From contig NZ_CP024310.1 of assembly GCF_002944405.1 (NCBI RefSeq), positions 682,001 through 746,000 on the forward strand: 64,000 nt of DNA, read 5' to 3'. Both the position numbers and the translations under genes were made by a program. The notes below the pieces were generated by a model that was not told the origin of the DNA, did no database searches, and was given only the letters and a program-made list of their open reading frames with translations. The DNA comes from Sinorhizobium fredii. Its GTDB lineage: Bacteria; Pseudomonadota; Alphaproteobacteria; Rhizobiales; Rhizobiaceae. Below, one piece after another: positions 34,986 through 44,264 of the stretch; the stretch's first letter is position 1, and each line of letters starts with the position of its first letter.

Positions 34986-35954
34986 TCAGCGGCCTCGCAT
35001 CGTTTGCGAAGGCAGGACGCCGAAGCGCTTCTTGTAGTCGGCTGCGAAGCGGCCAAGATGGGTGAAGCCCCATTTCAAGGCGATATCGGCGACGCTATGG
35101 GTCTCATGGGTGTTGATGAGATCCTGGTGGGCGGCGGTCAGCCGCATTTCGTGCAGATAGGCCATGGGGGTGGTCATGCGGAACTGCCGGAATCCCTGCT
35201 GCAGCGTGCGGACGCTGACCTTCGCCGCCGCGGCGATATCCGCCAGGGTAATCGGCTCCGCGATATGGGCATGCATGAAATCGATCGCCCATTTCACATG
35301 CCTCGGCGCCGGCAGCGGCGCCGTACTGGCAAGCTGGTCCGAGTAGCGATGCGGAACGGCTTCCAGTATGAGATGGGTCACCGCATCGCCGAGCGACGCG
35401 AGAGCCAGCGGCGATTGCCGCAAAGGGGCATCGCCCCGCAGCCCCTCGCAGGTGGTTTCGACAAGTTGTGCCAAAGCCAGCCCCGGCCCGGCGCTGAGAT
35501 CCATATGCGGGTAGAACTCGATATTGCCGCTGATGGTCCGCTCCAGAATGCTGATCAGGTGATTGGCAATCTTGCGCTGGTCGATGAACAAGGTGAGGTG
35601 CCGGCGCGGGCCATATAGCCGAACGCCTTCACTGCGCGCTCCATCGACGATCGTTCCGTGTCCCGGCCGCGACCAGATTTCCCTGCCGCCGGGCTCGAAC
35701 AGGGCAGCTCCTCGTGTCGGCAGGAAGATCAGCAGCTTGTCGCTCGGCGCCTGCCGCCTGCATTCCATTTCGCCTTCATAGGCGCAGCTGCCGAAGGATA
35801 TAACCCCGGTGGAATAGAACTCGCAGTCAAACGAAAGTGCTTCACCACTCAGCCTGTTGACTTTGATTGGAGAAGCAGGCGTGGACAGGACGGCTGCAAG
35901 TTCATCCGGATCGACGCCGCGAAATGACGTGGCTGCAATAGAGATCCTGTCCAC
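34986..35954 (-). CDS. AraC family transcriptional regulator (paralogue 1)
   Basis: About 322 residues from GTG 35952-35954 (VDRISIAATSFRGVDPDELA) preceded by GGAAGGTAACAGCGA; the frame is open upstream but aligns with its paralogue only from here. The N-terminal sensor domain (AraC_binding_2 type) covers about 1-190. The C-terminal double helix-turn-helix covers about 215-315 ('ITLADIAAAAKVSVRTLQQG' and 'SVADIALKWGFTHLGRFAAD'). It is similar over its whole length to the AraC gene at 40470-41447. These AraC/LuxR genes sit together as a regulator island; targets cannot be named. Confidence 0.85.
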   Translation of the reverse strand: MDRISIAATSFRGVDPDELAAVLSTPASPIKVNRLSGEALSFDCEFYSTGVISFGSCAYEGEMECRRQAPSDKLLIFLPTRGAALFEPGGREIWSRPGHGTIVDGARSEGVRLYGPRRHLTLFIDQRKIANHLISILERTISGNIEFYPHMDLSAGPGLALAQLVETTCEGLRGDAPLRQSPLALASLGDAVTHLILEAVPHRYSDQLASTAPLPAPRHVKWAIDFMHAHIAEPITLADIAAAAKVSVRTLQQGFRQFRMTTPMAYLHEMRLTAAHQDLINTHETHSVADIALKWGFTHLGRFAADYKKRFGVLPSQTMRGR

Positions 35955-36369
35955 TTCGCTGTTACCTTCCCCAAGCGGAGGCGGGTCTGGCCACAGGCAA
36001 AGCGAAAATAGAGGCCGCCGGCTGCAGCTGCCGGCGCCACCTGTTTTCCGCTTCCCGGGGTGTGCGAAGCTATCCCGCCATCCCATTCTCGCGAATGAAG
36101 AATCGCACGGCGCTATTCGTCCTTCCGGACGGACTAAAGCTCCACAAAAATATCGCGCGGCCAAGACATCTCGGCGTCATACGGACAGAAGTTGCGCGCT
36201 ATGGATATTGCGTTTCATGAGGTCGGCAAGGCGATCTACCTGCGATCGAACTTGCTCTGCGCCACGTGCTTGCCGCGTCGATTCGGCGCCGAAGGTCGGG
36301 TGATTTCTGCCTGACTGCAACAACACTCTACCCTTGGCCTTATCGCAGGACGGCAGAAGCGATGTCGCC
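35955..36369. other. intergenic region between AraC and LuxR genes
   Basis: 415 bp upstream of AraC paralogue 1 and downstream of the LuxR gene. It contains a stem GCCGGC-TGCAGCT-GCCGGC near 36017-36035. No gene recognised. Confidence 0.4.
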
Positions 36370-37278
36370 TCATTCGCGCTTCTCGGAGCCGCGATCGTCC
36401 GCGCTCGTCACACGTGGTTCCTGTGAGGGGTGATCCGGAAACAGGTCGTTGATCTTGTAGGCGACCTCGGTCCTGTTGGCCGCCTTGATCTTCTTCATGA
36501 TGTTGCGGACGTGGACCTTGACCGTGCTTTCCCGCAGGTTGAGCTCGTAGGCGATGACCTTGTTTGCCTTCCCACGCCGCAGGGCCTCCACCACCTCCGC
36601 CTGGCGGTCGGTGAACAGACCGGCCAACGGTCGCTCGGCGGCGCCCTCCGTTTCGAACAGGTGGCGCATCGCGAACACGCTGCTTGCGGGAACGAAGATG
36701 CCGCCAGCCAGGGAAAGCGAGATAGCCTCGATGCAGACATCGACGCTTACCGAGGAAGGAATATAGCCTTTTGCGCCACATCTCAGCGCTTTTACGATCT
36801 GGGTCAGGTCGTCCCTGTCGGACAGGACGATCACCGGCACCGGGGCGACCTCTGATGCGAGTGCCGTGATGTCCTGTTCGATAGCCGGATCATCAATCTT
36901 CTTGTCGGCGATGTTCAAGAGGATGGCCGACGGCGGCGCAGTTTCCTCGCGTTGCCGTCTCCATTCGGCGGAGGACTCGAATGTGAGGATGGGCTTGCCG
37001 GGATGGTCGGCGGCGATGTTTCGTGCAAGGCTGTCGCGCCAGAGCACCCGCCCGTCGATGACCACAAGGTGCCGCTCTTGCGGCAGGCGCGCTTCCGTTT
37101 CCGTCTCGTGCGGTGTTTCACCGGCGTCGTCGGGAGCAGCGTTGGCCTGGGCCTCCCCGCGGTCGATCGGGCCGGAAGAGCTTACGGCCGGTTCCCCTCC
37201 GCCGCTCGTCAAACTTTCGTTGGGGTCGAGGGAGCTGTTTTCTGGGCTATTGCGAAACGCGCTTACTTCGTTAACCAC
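36370..37278 (-). CDS. LuxR-type response regulator with atypical receiver domain
   Basis: 302 residues. An N-terminal low-complexity linker (about 1-65) precedes a receiver-like domain (about 70-190) in which the phospho-acceptor strand reads 'AILLNIADKK', Asn where Asp is expected; a conserved 'VPVIVLSDRDDL' and 'GAKGYIPSSV' follow. The C-terminal GerE/LuxR HTH covers about 225-285 ('EVVEALRRGKANKVIAYELN' then 'LRESTVKVHVRNIMKKI'). It is a close paralogue of the gene at 39439-40215. Phosphorylation is unlikely if the Asn is real. It diverges from the LuxR remnant and the next LuxR gene. Confidence 0.85.
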   Translation of the reverse strand: MVNEVSAFRNSPENSSLDPNESLTSGGGEPAVSSSGPIDRGEAQANAAPDDAGETPHETETEARLPQERHLVVIDGRVLWRDSLARNIAADHPGKPILTFESSAEWRRQREETAPPSAILLNIADKKIDDPAIEQDITALASEVAPVPVIVLSDRDDLTQIVKALRCGAKGYIPSSVSVDVCIEAISLSLAGGIFVPASSVFAMRHLFETEGAAERPLAGLFTDRQAEVVEALRRGKANKVIAYELNLRESTVKVHVRNIMKKIKAANRTEVAYKINDLFPDHPSQEPRVTSADDRGSEKRE

Positions 37279-37399
37279 ATTTGCCTCGAAACAATACTAA
37301 TTACTATAAGAATCTGAGGATTCTGAAAAAGTGCGAGATAATATCAAAAATATATCGGCAATATCGTTATCGTAGTCTCTGTCATTTGTTCGCGTCTGA

Positions 37400-37620
37400 A
37401 CAGTGCAGAAAAATGTGTACACTTGAAGCATATGGCGAGGAAAGAACATACGCCTTTTGGCGCAGCTTTCTCTATCCTCAAACCCTTCTTTTAATTGACC
37501 TAGTTCGCGTTCCAAATGCCGTGGCGATCGGTGCATGAGCAACCGCAGCTGCTAGAGAAAGGCACTTCCGGACTTATTCCGTTGCGAGATCGATTTGAGG
37601 TCAATCCTTGGGGTCCGTCG
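37400..37620 (+). pseudogene. decayed LuxR-type regulator fragment
   Basis: In AT-rich DNA between two divergent LuxR genes. One frame contains 'AFWRSFLYPQTLLLIDLVRV', matching 'ACRSFLYPVALILVDIGLMR' of the intact LuxR protein encoded at 38004-38801. Another frame just downstream contains 'LLEKGTSGLIPLRDRFEV', matching 'LLRSPLVRGMLPMNVRLDV' of the same protein, in the right order and roughly the right distance. No HTH part was found. This looks like a frameshifted, C-terminally deleted copy. Confidence 0.5.
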
Positions 37621-38003
37621 AGCGATACATCACTGCTCTTGGACGACATCCCAGGACTTCGCGAGTGTTGCCAATTCCTCAGCAAATATATCGGTGCAAG
37701 ACGGAACGGAACAATGGGGATCAACGTCTGCGATCTCACTTAGCTTCGACGCTTGCTGGCGCCCTCGTCATGCGGCTGCCCTAGCGCGCGCAGAGGGCTC
37801 TCAAGGCTTCACTAGATGGATGCTGTCGCGGTACTGCTCTCGTTCATTTGGATGAAGCAGGGCAGGGCAAAGCTTCGCCGACCAGTAAACTTTCAATGGA
37901 TAGGTCACACTTTTTGCTTCGTCGCTACTGGGTGCGCCCTCAGCTAGAGTTCGCGTAAGCGACGTGAATTGCGCAGGTTCGATCGACCAGCAGTTGCCGA
38001 TCG
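37621..38003. other. intergenic DNA upstream of the plus-strand LuxR gene
   Basis: 383 bp with no supported gene. Short open frames are present without ribosome sites. It must carry the promoter of the LuxR gene at 38004. Confidence 0.4.
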
Positions 38004-38801
38004 ATGGAGCGGGTGAGGGGTATGGCGTTACGGAACGTGGCTGATCAGGGTAGAGTTGGAGCCTCAGGCTTTGCGGAGGGTAAACGGCGGGCAGAGCCCC
38101 GCCGCGTCATTCTGATCGTATCGAGCGTCGGAAGCGTTTCGGAGCGGCTAATCGAGGCGATGGAACGCGAATTTCCATGGGTGCTCGTCGACCAGGTCGA
38201 CGACGTCGATGCCGCATGCCGGTCCTTCCTGTATCCAGTCGCCTTGATTCTTGTCGACATCGGCCTGATGAGGGCACTCGAGGGAGCCGCTACCCGACTC
38301 TTGCACCTGCACCCTCAAGCCCTCACGGCGGTCATTGAACCGCATAGACAGGGCCAGAATACGTCCTTCGCCGACCTTCTGAGGTCGCCCCTCGTCCGGG
38401 GCATGCTGCCCATGAACGTCAGACTTGACGTATGGCTGTCGGTGATCCGGCTGATGCTCTGCGGCGGCGCCTATTTTCCGCCGGAACTGATCTTCCAGGC
38501 CAGCAAAGGCGCTCACCACTTGCCGTCCGACAATGGGATCGCCACGAACGCGCGCAGCGAGGTCGAGGGAGTTGCCGACCTGACCGCCCGCGAACTGCAG
38601 ATTCTCGAGATGGTTTCCCGCGGGCTGCAGAACAAGCTCATCGCGGCTGAAATCCGCCTGTCGGAACATACTGTGAAAATCCACCTGCACAATATCATCA
38701 CCAAGCTGGGCGCTCACAACCGGACCGAGGCGGCGGCTCGTTATCGCAGCTTTCAGGACCGGAAGTCATCGGCGCTGAAGGAGTTCCGCTCCACGACCTG
38801 A
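38004..38801 (+). CDS. LuxR-type transcriptional regulator with receiver-like domain
   Basis: 265 residues from ATG 38004; ATG 38022 (GTGAGGGGT before it) is a good alternative, giving 259. The receiver-like part (about 33-150) keeps an Asp at the acceptor position in 'ALILVDIGLMRALEG', unlike the two neighbouring paralogues. The LuxR HTH is at about 190-250 ('DLTARELQILEMVSRGLQNK' then 'LSEHTVKIHLHNIITKLGA'). A sensor kinase gene is not nearby. Confidence 0.85.
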   Translation: MERVRGMALRNVADQGRVGASGFAEGKRRAEPRRVILIVSSVGSVSERLIEAMEREFPWVLVDQVDDVDAACRSFLYPVALILVDIGLMRALEGAATRLLHLHPQALTAVIEPHRQGQNTSFADLLRSPLVRGMLPMNVRLDVWLSVIRLMLCGGAYFPPELIFQASKGAHHLPSDNGIATNARSEVEGVADLTARELQILEMVSRGLQNKLIAAEIRLSEHTVKIHLHNIITKLGAHNRTEAAARYRSFQDRKSSALKEFRSTT

Positions 38802-39438
38802 GCGCCTCCGGCAGGGCTGGGCCTGCCGGAAAGCCGGTCCGCTGCGGTCGCATCATCGGCCGCTTGCCGCTTCCAATTGCGCCGTGAATACTGCGAAAGG
38901 CGGATGGGGGAGACCGGTGAGCCGTCGAAGGCGGTAGCCATCCCCTCTTTTTCTGAAATTGTCAAATGCGATCAGGCGTCACCTAATCCGATGCTTCGCC
39001 TTACTGCATGTCTCCCTAAAGACATGCAGCGTCTGATAAGACGGCGCTGTAGGGGGCGGAGCCTGGGCTTGTGGCGCTGCTCATTCGGGAAAGGAGAAAG
39101 CTTGTCATCCGCTCGGAAAGTACCCGACCCCGTCAGCCGCCACCGGGCGGAAGGAGACGGGCAACAGAGCCGCAGATCATTATCGCCCATATGTGGGCGA
39201 CGGCGCGGCCTTCTAGCGGGCTCTCTTCCTTTTTCGGTGATGCTCTACTAGACTATTGTGTATTACGTGTTTATTTTTGATGATGCAGTGTCGAGTTTAA
39301 GTTTTTCTCCTGAAGAGCGACGCCGATAGTATTAGTTCGAAAGTGGTATTTTGAGTATTTCCAGAAACTTTTACGGGTCAGGACCTTCGGGGTTGTGGCG
39401 CTTGTATCTATAGAGATCTTTTTTAAGGGGATTTTGCA
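38802..39438. other. long intergenic region with palindromic repeat
   Basis: 637 bp. Near 39004-39028 it holds CATGTC-TCCCTAAA-GACATG, a short inverted repeat of the kind scattered through Sinorhizobium genomes. The last 200 bp (39240-39438) are clearly AT-rich compared with the surroundings and contain the promoter of the next LuxR gene. No gene is supported. Confidence 0.5.
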
Positions 39439-40215
39439 ATGGCTACCTTGATTTCGAGATTTGAGAAAATGCCGGCGTTTGCGCAGGAGACTCTCGGTGC
39501 AAACAGCCTCGCCCAGCTTGCGAGAGATGGGGAAATGCAGCAGGCGGAGGGGGTCGACAAACGCTGCCTGCTTCTGCTCGACAGCCGCGCTTTGGATCGT
39601 GAATGCTTGGCGAGGACCTTAACCACCCATGGGCTCGGCATGGAAGTCGGTGCCTTCGGTTCCATCGATGAATGGAGGGCGAAGCAGAGCAAATGCCCGC
39701 CGATCGGGGCCGTTCTCCTCAATATCGGCGCGCGCAAGGTTGCCGACGTCGCCGCCGAAATCGCCAAACTCGCCTCCGAGTTCCGGCCGGTGCCGATCGT
39801 CGTCCTCTCCGATATCGACGACCTCTCCCAGATCCTGCGGGTGCTCGAATGCGGCGCACGGGGATATATCCCTACCTCCGTTGGCGTGGAGGTCTGCATC
39901 GAAGCGATCGGATTGGCGATAGCGGGCGGAATCTTCCTGCCGGCGAGCAGCGTCCTCGCGGTCCGGCATTTGATCGAAAACCAAAGGCCGGAGGCGCCGC
40001 CGCTGGCCGGCATGTTCACGCTTCGGCAAGCGGAGGTCGTCCAGGCGCTTCGCAAGGGCAAGGCGAACAAGATTATCGCCTATGAGCTCAACCTTCGCGA
40101 AAGTACCGTGAAGGTCCATATCCGCAACATCATGAAGAAGCTGAAGGCGACGAACCGGACCGAGGTGGCATACAAGCTGAATGATCTCTTTACCGGCGAG
40201 GCGGGCTATCATTGA
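39439..40215 (+). CDS. LuxR-type response regulator with atypical receiver domain (paralogue)
   Basis: 258 residues from ATG 39439. Receiver-like domain at about 38-160 with 'AVLLNIGARKVADVAAEIAK', again Asn in place of the phospho-acceptor Asp, and 'VPIVVLSDIDDLSQILRVLE' plus 'GARGYIPTSVGVEVCIEAIG'. LuxR HTH at about 190-250 ('EVVQALRKGKANKIIAYELN' then 'LRESTVKVHIRNIMKKLKA'), nearly the same as the protein encoded at 36370-37278. The two probably recognise the same DNA. The following AraC gene is convergent. Confidence 0.85.
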   Translation: MATLISRFEKMPAFAQETLGANSLAQLARDGEMQQAEGVDKRCLLLLDSRALDRECLARTLTTHGLGMEVGAFGSIDEWRAKQSKCPPIGAVLLNIGARKVADVAAEIAKLASEFRPVPIVVLSDIDDLSQILRVLECGARGYIPTSVGVEVCIEAIGLAIAGGIFLPASSVLAVRHLIENQRPEAPPLAGMFTLRQAEVVQALRKGKANKIIAYELNLRESTVKVHIRNIMKKLKATNRTEVAYKLNDLFTGEAGYH

Positions 40216-40469
40216 TCGTCCCGACCTGTACAGGGGGATCGGCTCGCACGAGCCGGTCCATGCCTGTTGCGTTATGCCCGTGGAGCGGTGACGTTGCCGC
40301 ATGTTTCCCTGAGCCGTCGCGGATTCGACGGTAGAAAAATGCAGTAACTGGAAGCGCCGCTCGCCTAAACACAGTACGTGACGGTGGCGTATTGGGCGGC
40401 GTCTGGCGGCTGCGTTTTTCTGTCTCATCAGCAGTCGGTCGTGGCCCGTGCGGCGCCGCCGCGCATTTT

Positions 40470-41447
40470 TCAATCGCCCGAATCCAAGTGAAGGGGCCGA
40501 CCCCTTAGCGATTCCGAAGGCGGGCACCCGTAGCATTTGCGATATTCGGTCGCGAAGCGACCCATATGCCTGAAGCCCCATTTGCGGGCGATTTCCGCCA
40601 CTGAAACCCTTTGGCCGGCTTTCAAGAGATCCCGATGGACCGCTTGCAGGCGAAGCTGGGCGAGGTAGCTGATCGGCGTCGTGCCCTTGAAGCGCTTGAA
40701 GCCCTCCTGCAGGGACCGAACGCCGATGCCGGCCGCCTCCGCGATCTCGGTCATCGACAACGGCCTGTCGAGATTGGCGTGCATGAAATCAACTGCACGC
40801 TTGACGTGCCTCGGTGACGGCAGCCACTCGCCCTGATTCAAGGCGGTGGAGAACCGATGCGGCACCGTATCGACAAGCAGGTTGACGATGCTTCCTGAGA
40901 GATGGGAAAGCGTTTCGGGCATATCACGCATCCCGCCGTCCGCGCCGAGGCAGGTGGCCATGATCTGCGACAGCCTGAAGATGATCTGGCCGGCCCCGGC
41001 TGCGAGGTCGAGTTGGGGGGTGAAGTCGAGCGAGCCGTAGACCGGCCGTTCCAGGGAGCCACGGAGGCGCTGGAAAATATCTTCCTGGTCTATGACGAAG
41101 GAAAGGTGGCTGCGGCTTCCCTCGATCTGCAGTTCCGACAGTCTGTTGCCGTCGAGGATCGCAGCTTCGCCCGGCTTGGAAATCAGATTCTCGCTCCGTC
41201 CTATCTTCACGCAGGCGGAGCCGTGCAGGGGAAGCAATATCAGCAGCTTAGGCACCTCGTCCTTCTGTCCGATGCTAAGAGTGCCCCGCGAAATCACGCG
41301 GCTGAAGGCGACCCGTCCGGCGGCGGCGAACTCATAGCTGTAGGAGAGGTCCGTTTTCAGCGGCCTTTGCACCCGGACAGGCCCGATGCAGCGCGTCAGA
41401 ACTTCGGACAGCTCTTCGGCGTCGCTGCCCAGATATGAGAGTTTCAT
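40470..41447 (-). CDS. AraC family transcriptional regulator (paralogue 2)
   Basis: About 325 residues from ATG 41445-41447 (MKLSYLGSDAEELSEVLTRC); an ATG seven codons upstream is possible. Sensor domain about 1-195, HTH pair about 215-315 ('LSMTEIAEAAGIGVRSLQEG' and 'SVAEIARKWGFRHMGRFATE'). It is similar to the protein encoded at 34986-35954 throughout, including 'PSPRHVKRAVDFMHANLDRP' versus 'PAPRHVKWAIDFMHAHIAEP'. The family includes OxyR-independent activators that sense small molecules; ligand unknown. Confidence 0.85.
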   Translation of the reverse strand: MKLSYLGSDAEELSEVLTRCIGPVRVQRPLKTDLSYSYEFAAAGRVAFSRVISRGTLSIGQKDEVPKLLILLPLHGSACVKIGRSENLISKPGEAAILDGNRLSELQIEGSRSHLSFVIDQEDIFQRLRGSLERPVYGSLDFTPQLDLAAGAGQIIFRLSQIMATCLGADGGMRDMPETLSHLSGSIVNLLVDTVPHRFSTALNQGEWLPSPRHVKRAVDFMHANLDRPLSMTEIAEAAGIGVRSLQEGFKRFKGTTPISYLAQLRLQAVHRDLLKAGQRVSVAEIARKWGFRHMGRFATEYRKCYGCPPSESLRGRPLHLDSGD

Positions 41448-42300
41448 TCCCTGCCTTTGCCCTTGCATCGTCAGTTTCCCGATGAGAAATCAAGACATCT
41501 CGACCCGGCGCATCCTCCCGTTGCGCCCGGCCGCGTTTCTAATGCATGTCGCCCAAAACTGTGCAGCGGTTTTGGGATGACGACATGCACAAAAACAAAG
41601 ACCTAAAGCGCGCCGCGTGAATACGTTTGAACGCGACGGGCTTTAGCACCTTATGGGTCCATTGCTCTGACACCCGCCGCAGTCCCGCGAGCGACTTGAT
41701 CGAATAGACGGGCCAACGCGTGCGAGCCACGCAAAGTCGCTGACGTCTCCTCCCGGTTTTGTTAGCGCGCGCTTATGCAACAAGACGGCGGCTTACAAGT
41801 AGGAAGATTGAAATTTCCGATTCCTTCCCTTCGAGTGACGCCGCCGCCTCCTACTGCTGCTCAAATGTTGTGCGGAGTGCCGCGCGAAGTGGCAGAGTCC
41901 CCTGAAGTTCGATGCTGCTCCTAAGACTGGAATCCTACCGTCCTCGCTTCCGCAGGGAACAGTTAATTCGCGGTAATCTTCAGCCGCCCTTGAGATCGGA
42001 AGTTCTAGATCGGACGGGGGAGTTCTCTCTTCCAGGATGTTAAGAGATGCTCGAAGAGCGGGGTTATCCGCCGCGCTGGATCAAGGCGTCGGGATACTGG
42101 ATCCTGGGTCAGGCCACGAGAAGTTCGACGAGGCTTAGGCCGCATCGAAATTTCCACGTGCCGTAGCTCATCCGCCGGTTTGTCATGGATCGTCCTTAAT
42201 ACTGCCACGACCGGTGCGGGAGACGGAGCACGGATTCACTTCGTCGTGAGTTTTAGGTGAAGGTAATGACTTCGGCGCCCGTTCGCCCTAGGTCGAGGCG
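41448..42300. other. long intergenic region
   Basis: 853 bp between the AraC gene and the beta-lactamase-like gene. It contains a RIME-like repeat (separate entry). A 39-codon frame at 42047-42166 and a minus-strand 67-codon frame at 42005-42208 lack convincing support. Nothing else seen. Confidence 0.45.
41541..41670. repeat. Sinorhizobium-type interspersed palindromic repeat
   Basis: GCATGTCG at about 41544-41551 pairs with CGACATGC at 41581-41588 around an inner stem CCCAAAA...TTTTGGG, followed by AAAGACCTAAAGCGCG, a layout I recognise as a common rhizobial intergenic repeat. It is non-coding. Confidence 0.65.
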
Positions 42301-43308
42301 ATGATCAGATCTCTGGCCGTCGTTCTATTGCTCTTGCTGCCGCTTGCCTCCAGCGCAGCCGCGGAGTCTCCTGCCGTTCCCGATCTGGTGAAGGGGCTTG
42401 CCGATCGGGAAGAGCTGAAGCCGCTGAAGACCGTCATAGTCGCGCGTGACGGTGAGACAATCGCCGAGCAGGGCTATCGCGGCCACTCTCCGGGCGAATC
42501 GACCAATATCAAGTCCGCGTCGAAGTCGATCATATCGGCCCTGGTCGGGATCGCGATCGACAAGGGCCTCCTGGACGGTCCTGAACAGAAGATCGCACCG
42601 CTGCTGAAGGAGGATCTGCCCTCGCCGGCGGATCCGCGGATCAATGATATCACCATCGGCAACCTGCTTTCCATGCAGGCCGGACTTGGCCGGCTGTCGG
42701 GGCCGAATTACGGCCGTTGGGTATCGAGCCGCAATTGGGTTCGCTTCGCGCTCTCGCAGCCTTTCGCCGACGAGCCTGGCGGCCGGATGCTCTATTCGAC
42801 AGCCTCGACGCACCTGCTTTCGGCGATCCTCACCAAGGCCGGCGGCAAGTCGACGCTCGCGCTCGCGCGCGATTGGCTCGGTCCGCTTCAGGGTTTCAGG
42901 ATCGGTGCCTGGGAACGCGATCCCCAGGGCATTTATCTCGGCGGTAATCAGATGGCGATGAGCGCAAGATCGTTGCTTGCCTTCGGAGAACTATACCGCA
43001 AGGGCGGCCGGGCGTCCGACGGACGGCAGATCGTTCCGGCGGACTGGATCGATCTTTCGTGGCAGCCCCACACGAACTCCTATTTCTCCGGCGACGCCTA
43101 TGGCTATGGCTGGTTCACCCGCCGGATCGGCGGCGAGACGGTCCATTTCGCCTGGGGCTATGGCGGCCAGATGCTCTACATCGTCCCGGCGCTGAAGCTC
43201 ACCGTGGTCATGACCTCCGAGGAGAGCGGCCCGTCGGCGCGCAACGGCTACCGCGACGCGTTGCATCGCGTCCTGGCGGAAATCGTCAGCGCAGTGAAAG
43301 CGGATTGA
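42301..43308 (+). CDS. Serine beta-lactamase-like hydrolase (class C / 6-aminohexanoate-dimer hydrolase family)
   Basis: 335 residues with a signal peptide (MIRSLAVVLLLLLPLASSAA, cut near AAA-ES). The active-site SxxK tetrad is 'SASK' at 72-75 in 'TNIKSASKSIISALVGIAID', followed by 'YSTASTHLLSAIL' (the Tyr-based second motif) and a C-terminal beta-strand 'HFAWGYGGQMLYIVPALKL' that supplies the HxG/KTG-like third motif. Exported serine hydrolases of this family act as esterases, amidases or D-aminopeptidases; penicillin hydrolysis cannot be assumed. It stands alone and is convergent with the peroxiredoxin gene. Confidence 0.85.
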   Translation: MIRSLAVVLLLLLPLASSAAAESPAVPDLVKGLADREELKPLKTVIVARDGETIAEQGYRGHSPGESTNIKSASKSIISALVGIAIDKGLLDGPEQKIAPLLKEDLPSPADPRINDITIGNLLSMQAGLGRLSGPNYGRWVSSRNWVRFALSQPFADEPGGRMLYSTASTHLLSAILTKAGGKSTLALARDWLGPLQGFRIGAWERDPQGIYLGGNQMAMSARSLLAFGELYRKGGRASDGRQIVPADWIDLSWQPHTNSYFSGDAYGYGWFTRRIGGETVHFAWGYGGQMLYIVPALKLTVVMTSEESGPSARNGYRDALHRVLAEIVSAVKAD

Positions 43309-43386
43309 GTTGGGGAGGACTATCGAAGCCGCGAAAGGCTAAACGAGCCCTTCGCGGCTGTTGGTCGTTACGCGCTGCCCAGGGCC

Positions 43387-44046
43387 TCATGCCGTCGGCT
43401 GCTTCGTCTTCCTGAGATAGGGAAGAACGGTGTCGAAGGAGCCGAAGCGCTGGATGGCGTCCTCGTTCGATACTGCGGCCGTGATGATGACATCTTCGCC
43501 CTGCTTCCAGTTTGCCGGCGTTGCGACCTGATGCTTGGCGGTGAGCTGGATGGAATCGATGGCGCGCAGGATCTCGTTGAAGTTGCGGCCGGTGGTCATC
43601 GGATAGGTGAGGATCAGCTTGATCTTCTTGTCGGGTCCGATGACATAGACCGAGCGCACGGTGGCGTTGTCGGCGGGCGTGCGGCCCTCGGACGTGTCGC
43701 CGACGCCGGCGGGCAGCATGTCGTAGAGCTTGGCCACCTTCAGATCCCGGTCGCCGATCAGCGGATATTCGACGTCGAAGCCGGTCGCGACCTTGATGTC
43801 GTTCTTCCACTTGGCGTGGCTGTCGACGGGATCGACCGAAATGCCGATGATCTTGACGCCGCGCTTGCGAAACTCGCCTTCGATCCCGGCCATGGCGCCG
43901 AGTTCGGTGGTGCAGACGGGCGTGAAATTCTTCGGATGCGAGAAGAGCACCGCCCAGCCATCGCCGATCCATTCATGGAAATTGACGGTGCCTTGTGTCG
44001 TCTCGGCGGTGAAATCGGGGGCGGTGTCGTTGATGCGGAGGCTCAT
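43387..44046 (-). CDS. 1-Cys peroxiredoxin (Prx6 type)
   Basis: 219 residues from ATG 44044-44046, with GAGCAAGCC before it. The peroxidatic cysteine is in 'NFTPVCTTELGAMA' (Cys about 46), with the supporting Thr and a downstream Arg in 'DNATVRSVYVIGPDKK'. The long C-terminal domain ('TPANWKQGEDVIITAAVSNE') is characteristic of the Prx6/1-Cys group; there is no resolving cysteine. Cytoplasmic reduction of H2O2 and organic peroxides. It is divergent from the thiD riboswitch region. Confidence 0.93.
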   Translation of the reverse strand: MSLRINDTAPDFTAETTQGTVNFHEWIGDGWAVLFSHPKNFTPVCTTELGAMAGIEGEFRKRGVKIIGISVDPVDSHAKWKNDIKVATGFDVEYPLIGDRDLKVAKLYDMLPAGVGDTSEGRTPADNATVRSVYVIGPDKKIKLILTYPMTTGRNFNEILRAIDSIQLTAKHQVATPANWKQGEDVIITAAVSNEDAIQRFGSFDTVLPYLRKTKQPTA

Positions 44047-44230
44047 GGCTTGCTCCTTTCGGGTCGACGGGAATGGGCCCAAGAATAGCGCAATCAACGG
44101 AGTTTTCGAGGACGAAACGCGCCGTCGCGACGCGCAGGAGAAACGTCTGCAGCGTGTTTCTGCCGCTTCAGAGAAAAATCTTCCATCGGCAGATGGCGGG
44201 TCCGCAAGCAGTCGCTCGCAGGTGGCAGCG

Positions 44231-44261
44231 TTGACACTGCCGCATGCTTGCCGCATAGAAT
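44231..44261 (+). promoter_or_regulatory. probable sigma-70 promoter of thiD
   Basis: TTGACA at 44231-44236 and TAGAAT at 44256-44261 (19-bp spacing; CATAGA gives 17). It lies directly before the riboswitch. Confidence 0.5.
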
Positions 44262-44264
44262 GTC

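Noticed and set aside
38877..39251. 124-codon plus-strand frame downstream of the LuxR gene
   Set aside because: Crosses an interspersed palindromic repeat and has random-looking composition.
42005..42208. 67-codon minus-strand frame and a 39-codon plus-strand frame at 42047
   Set aside because: Neither has a convincing ribosome site or recognised family; left as intergenic DNA.
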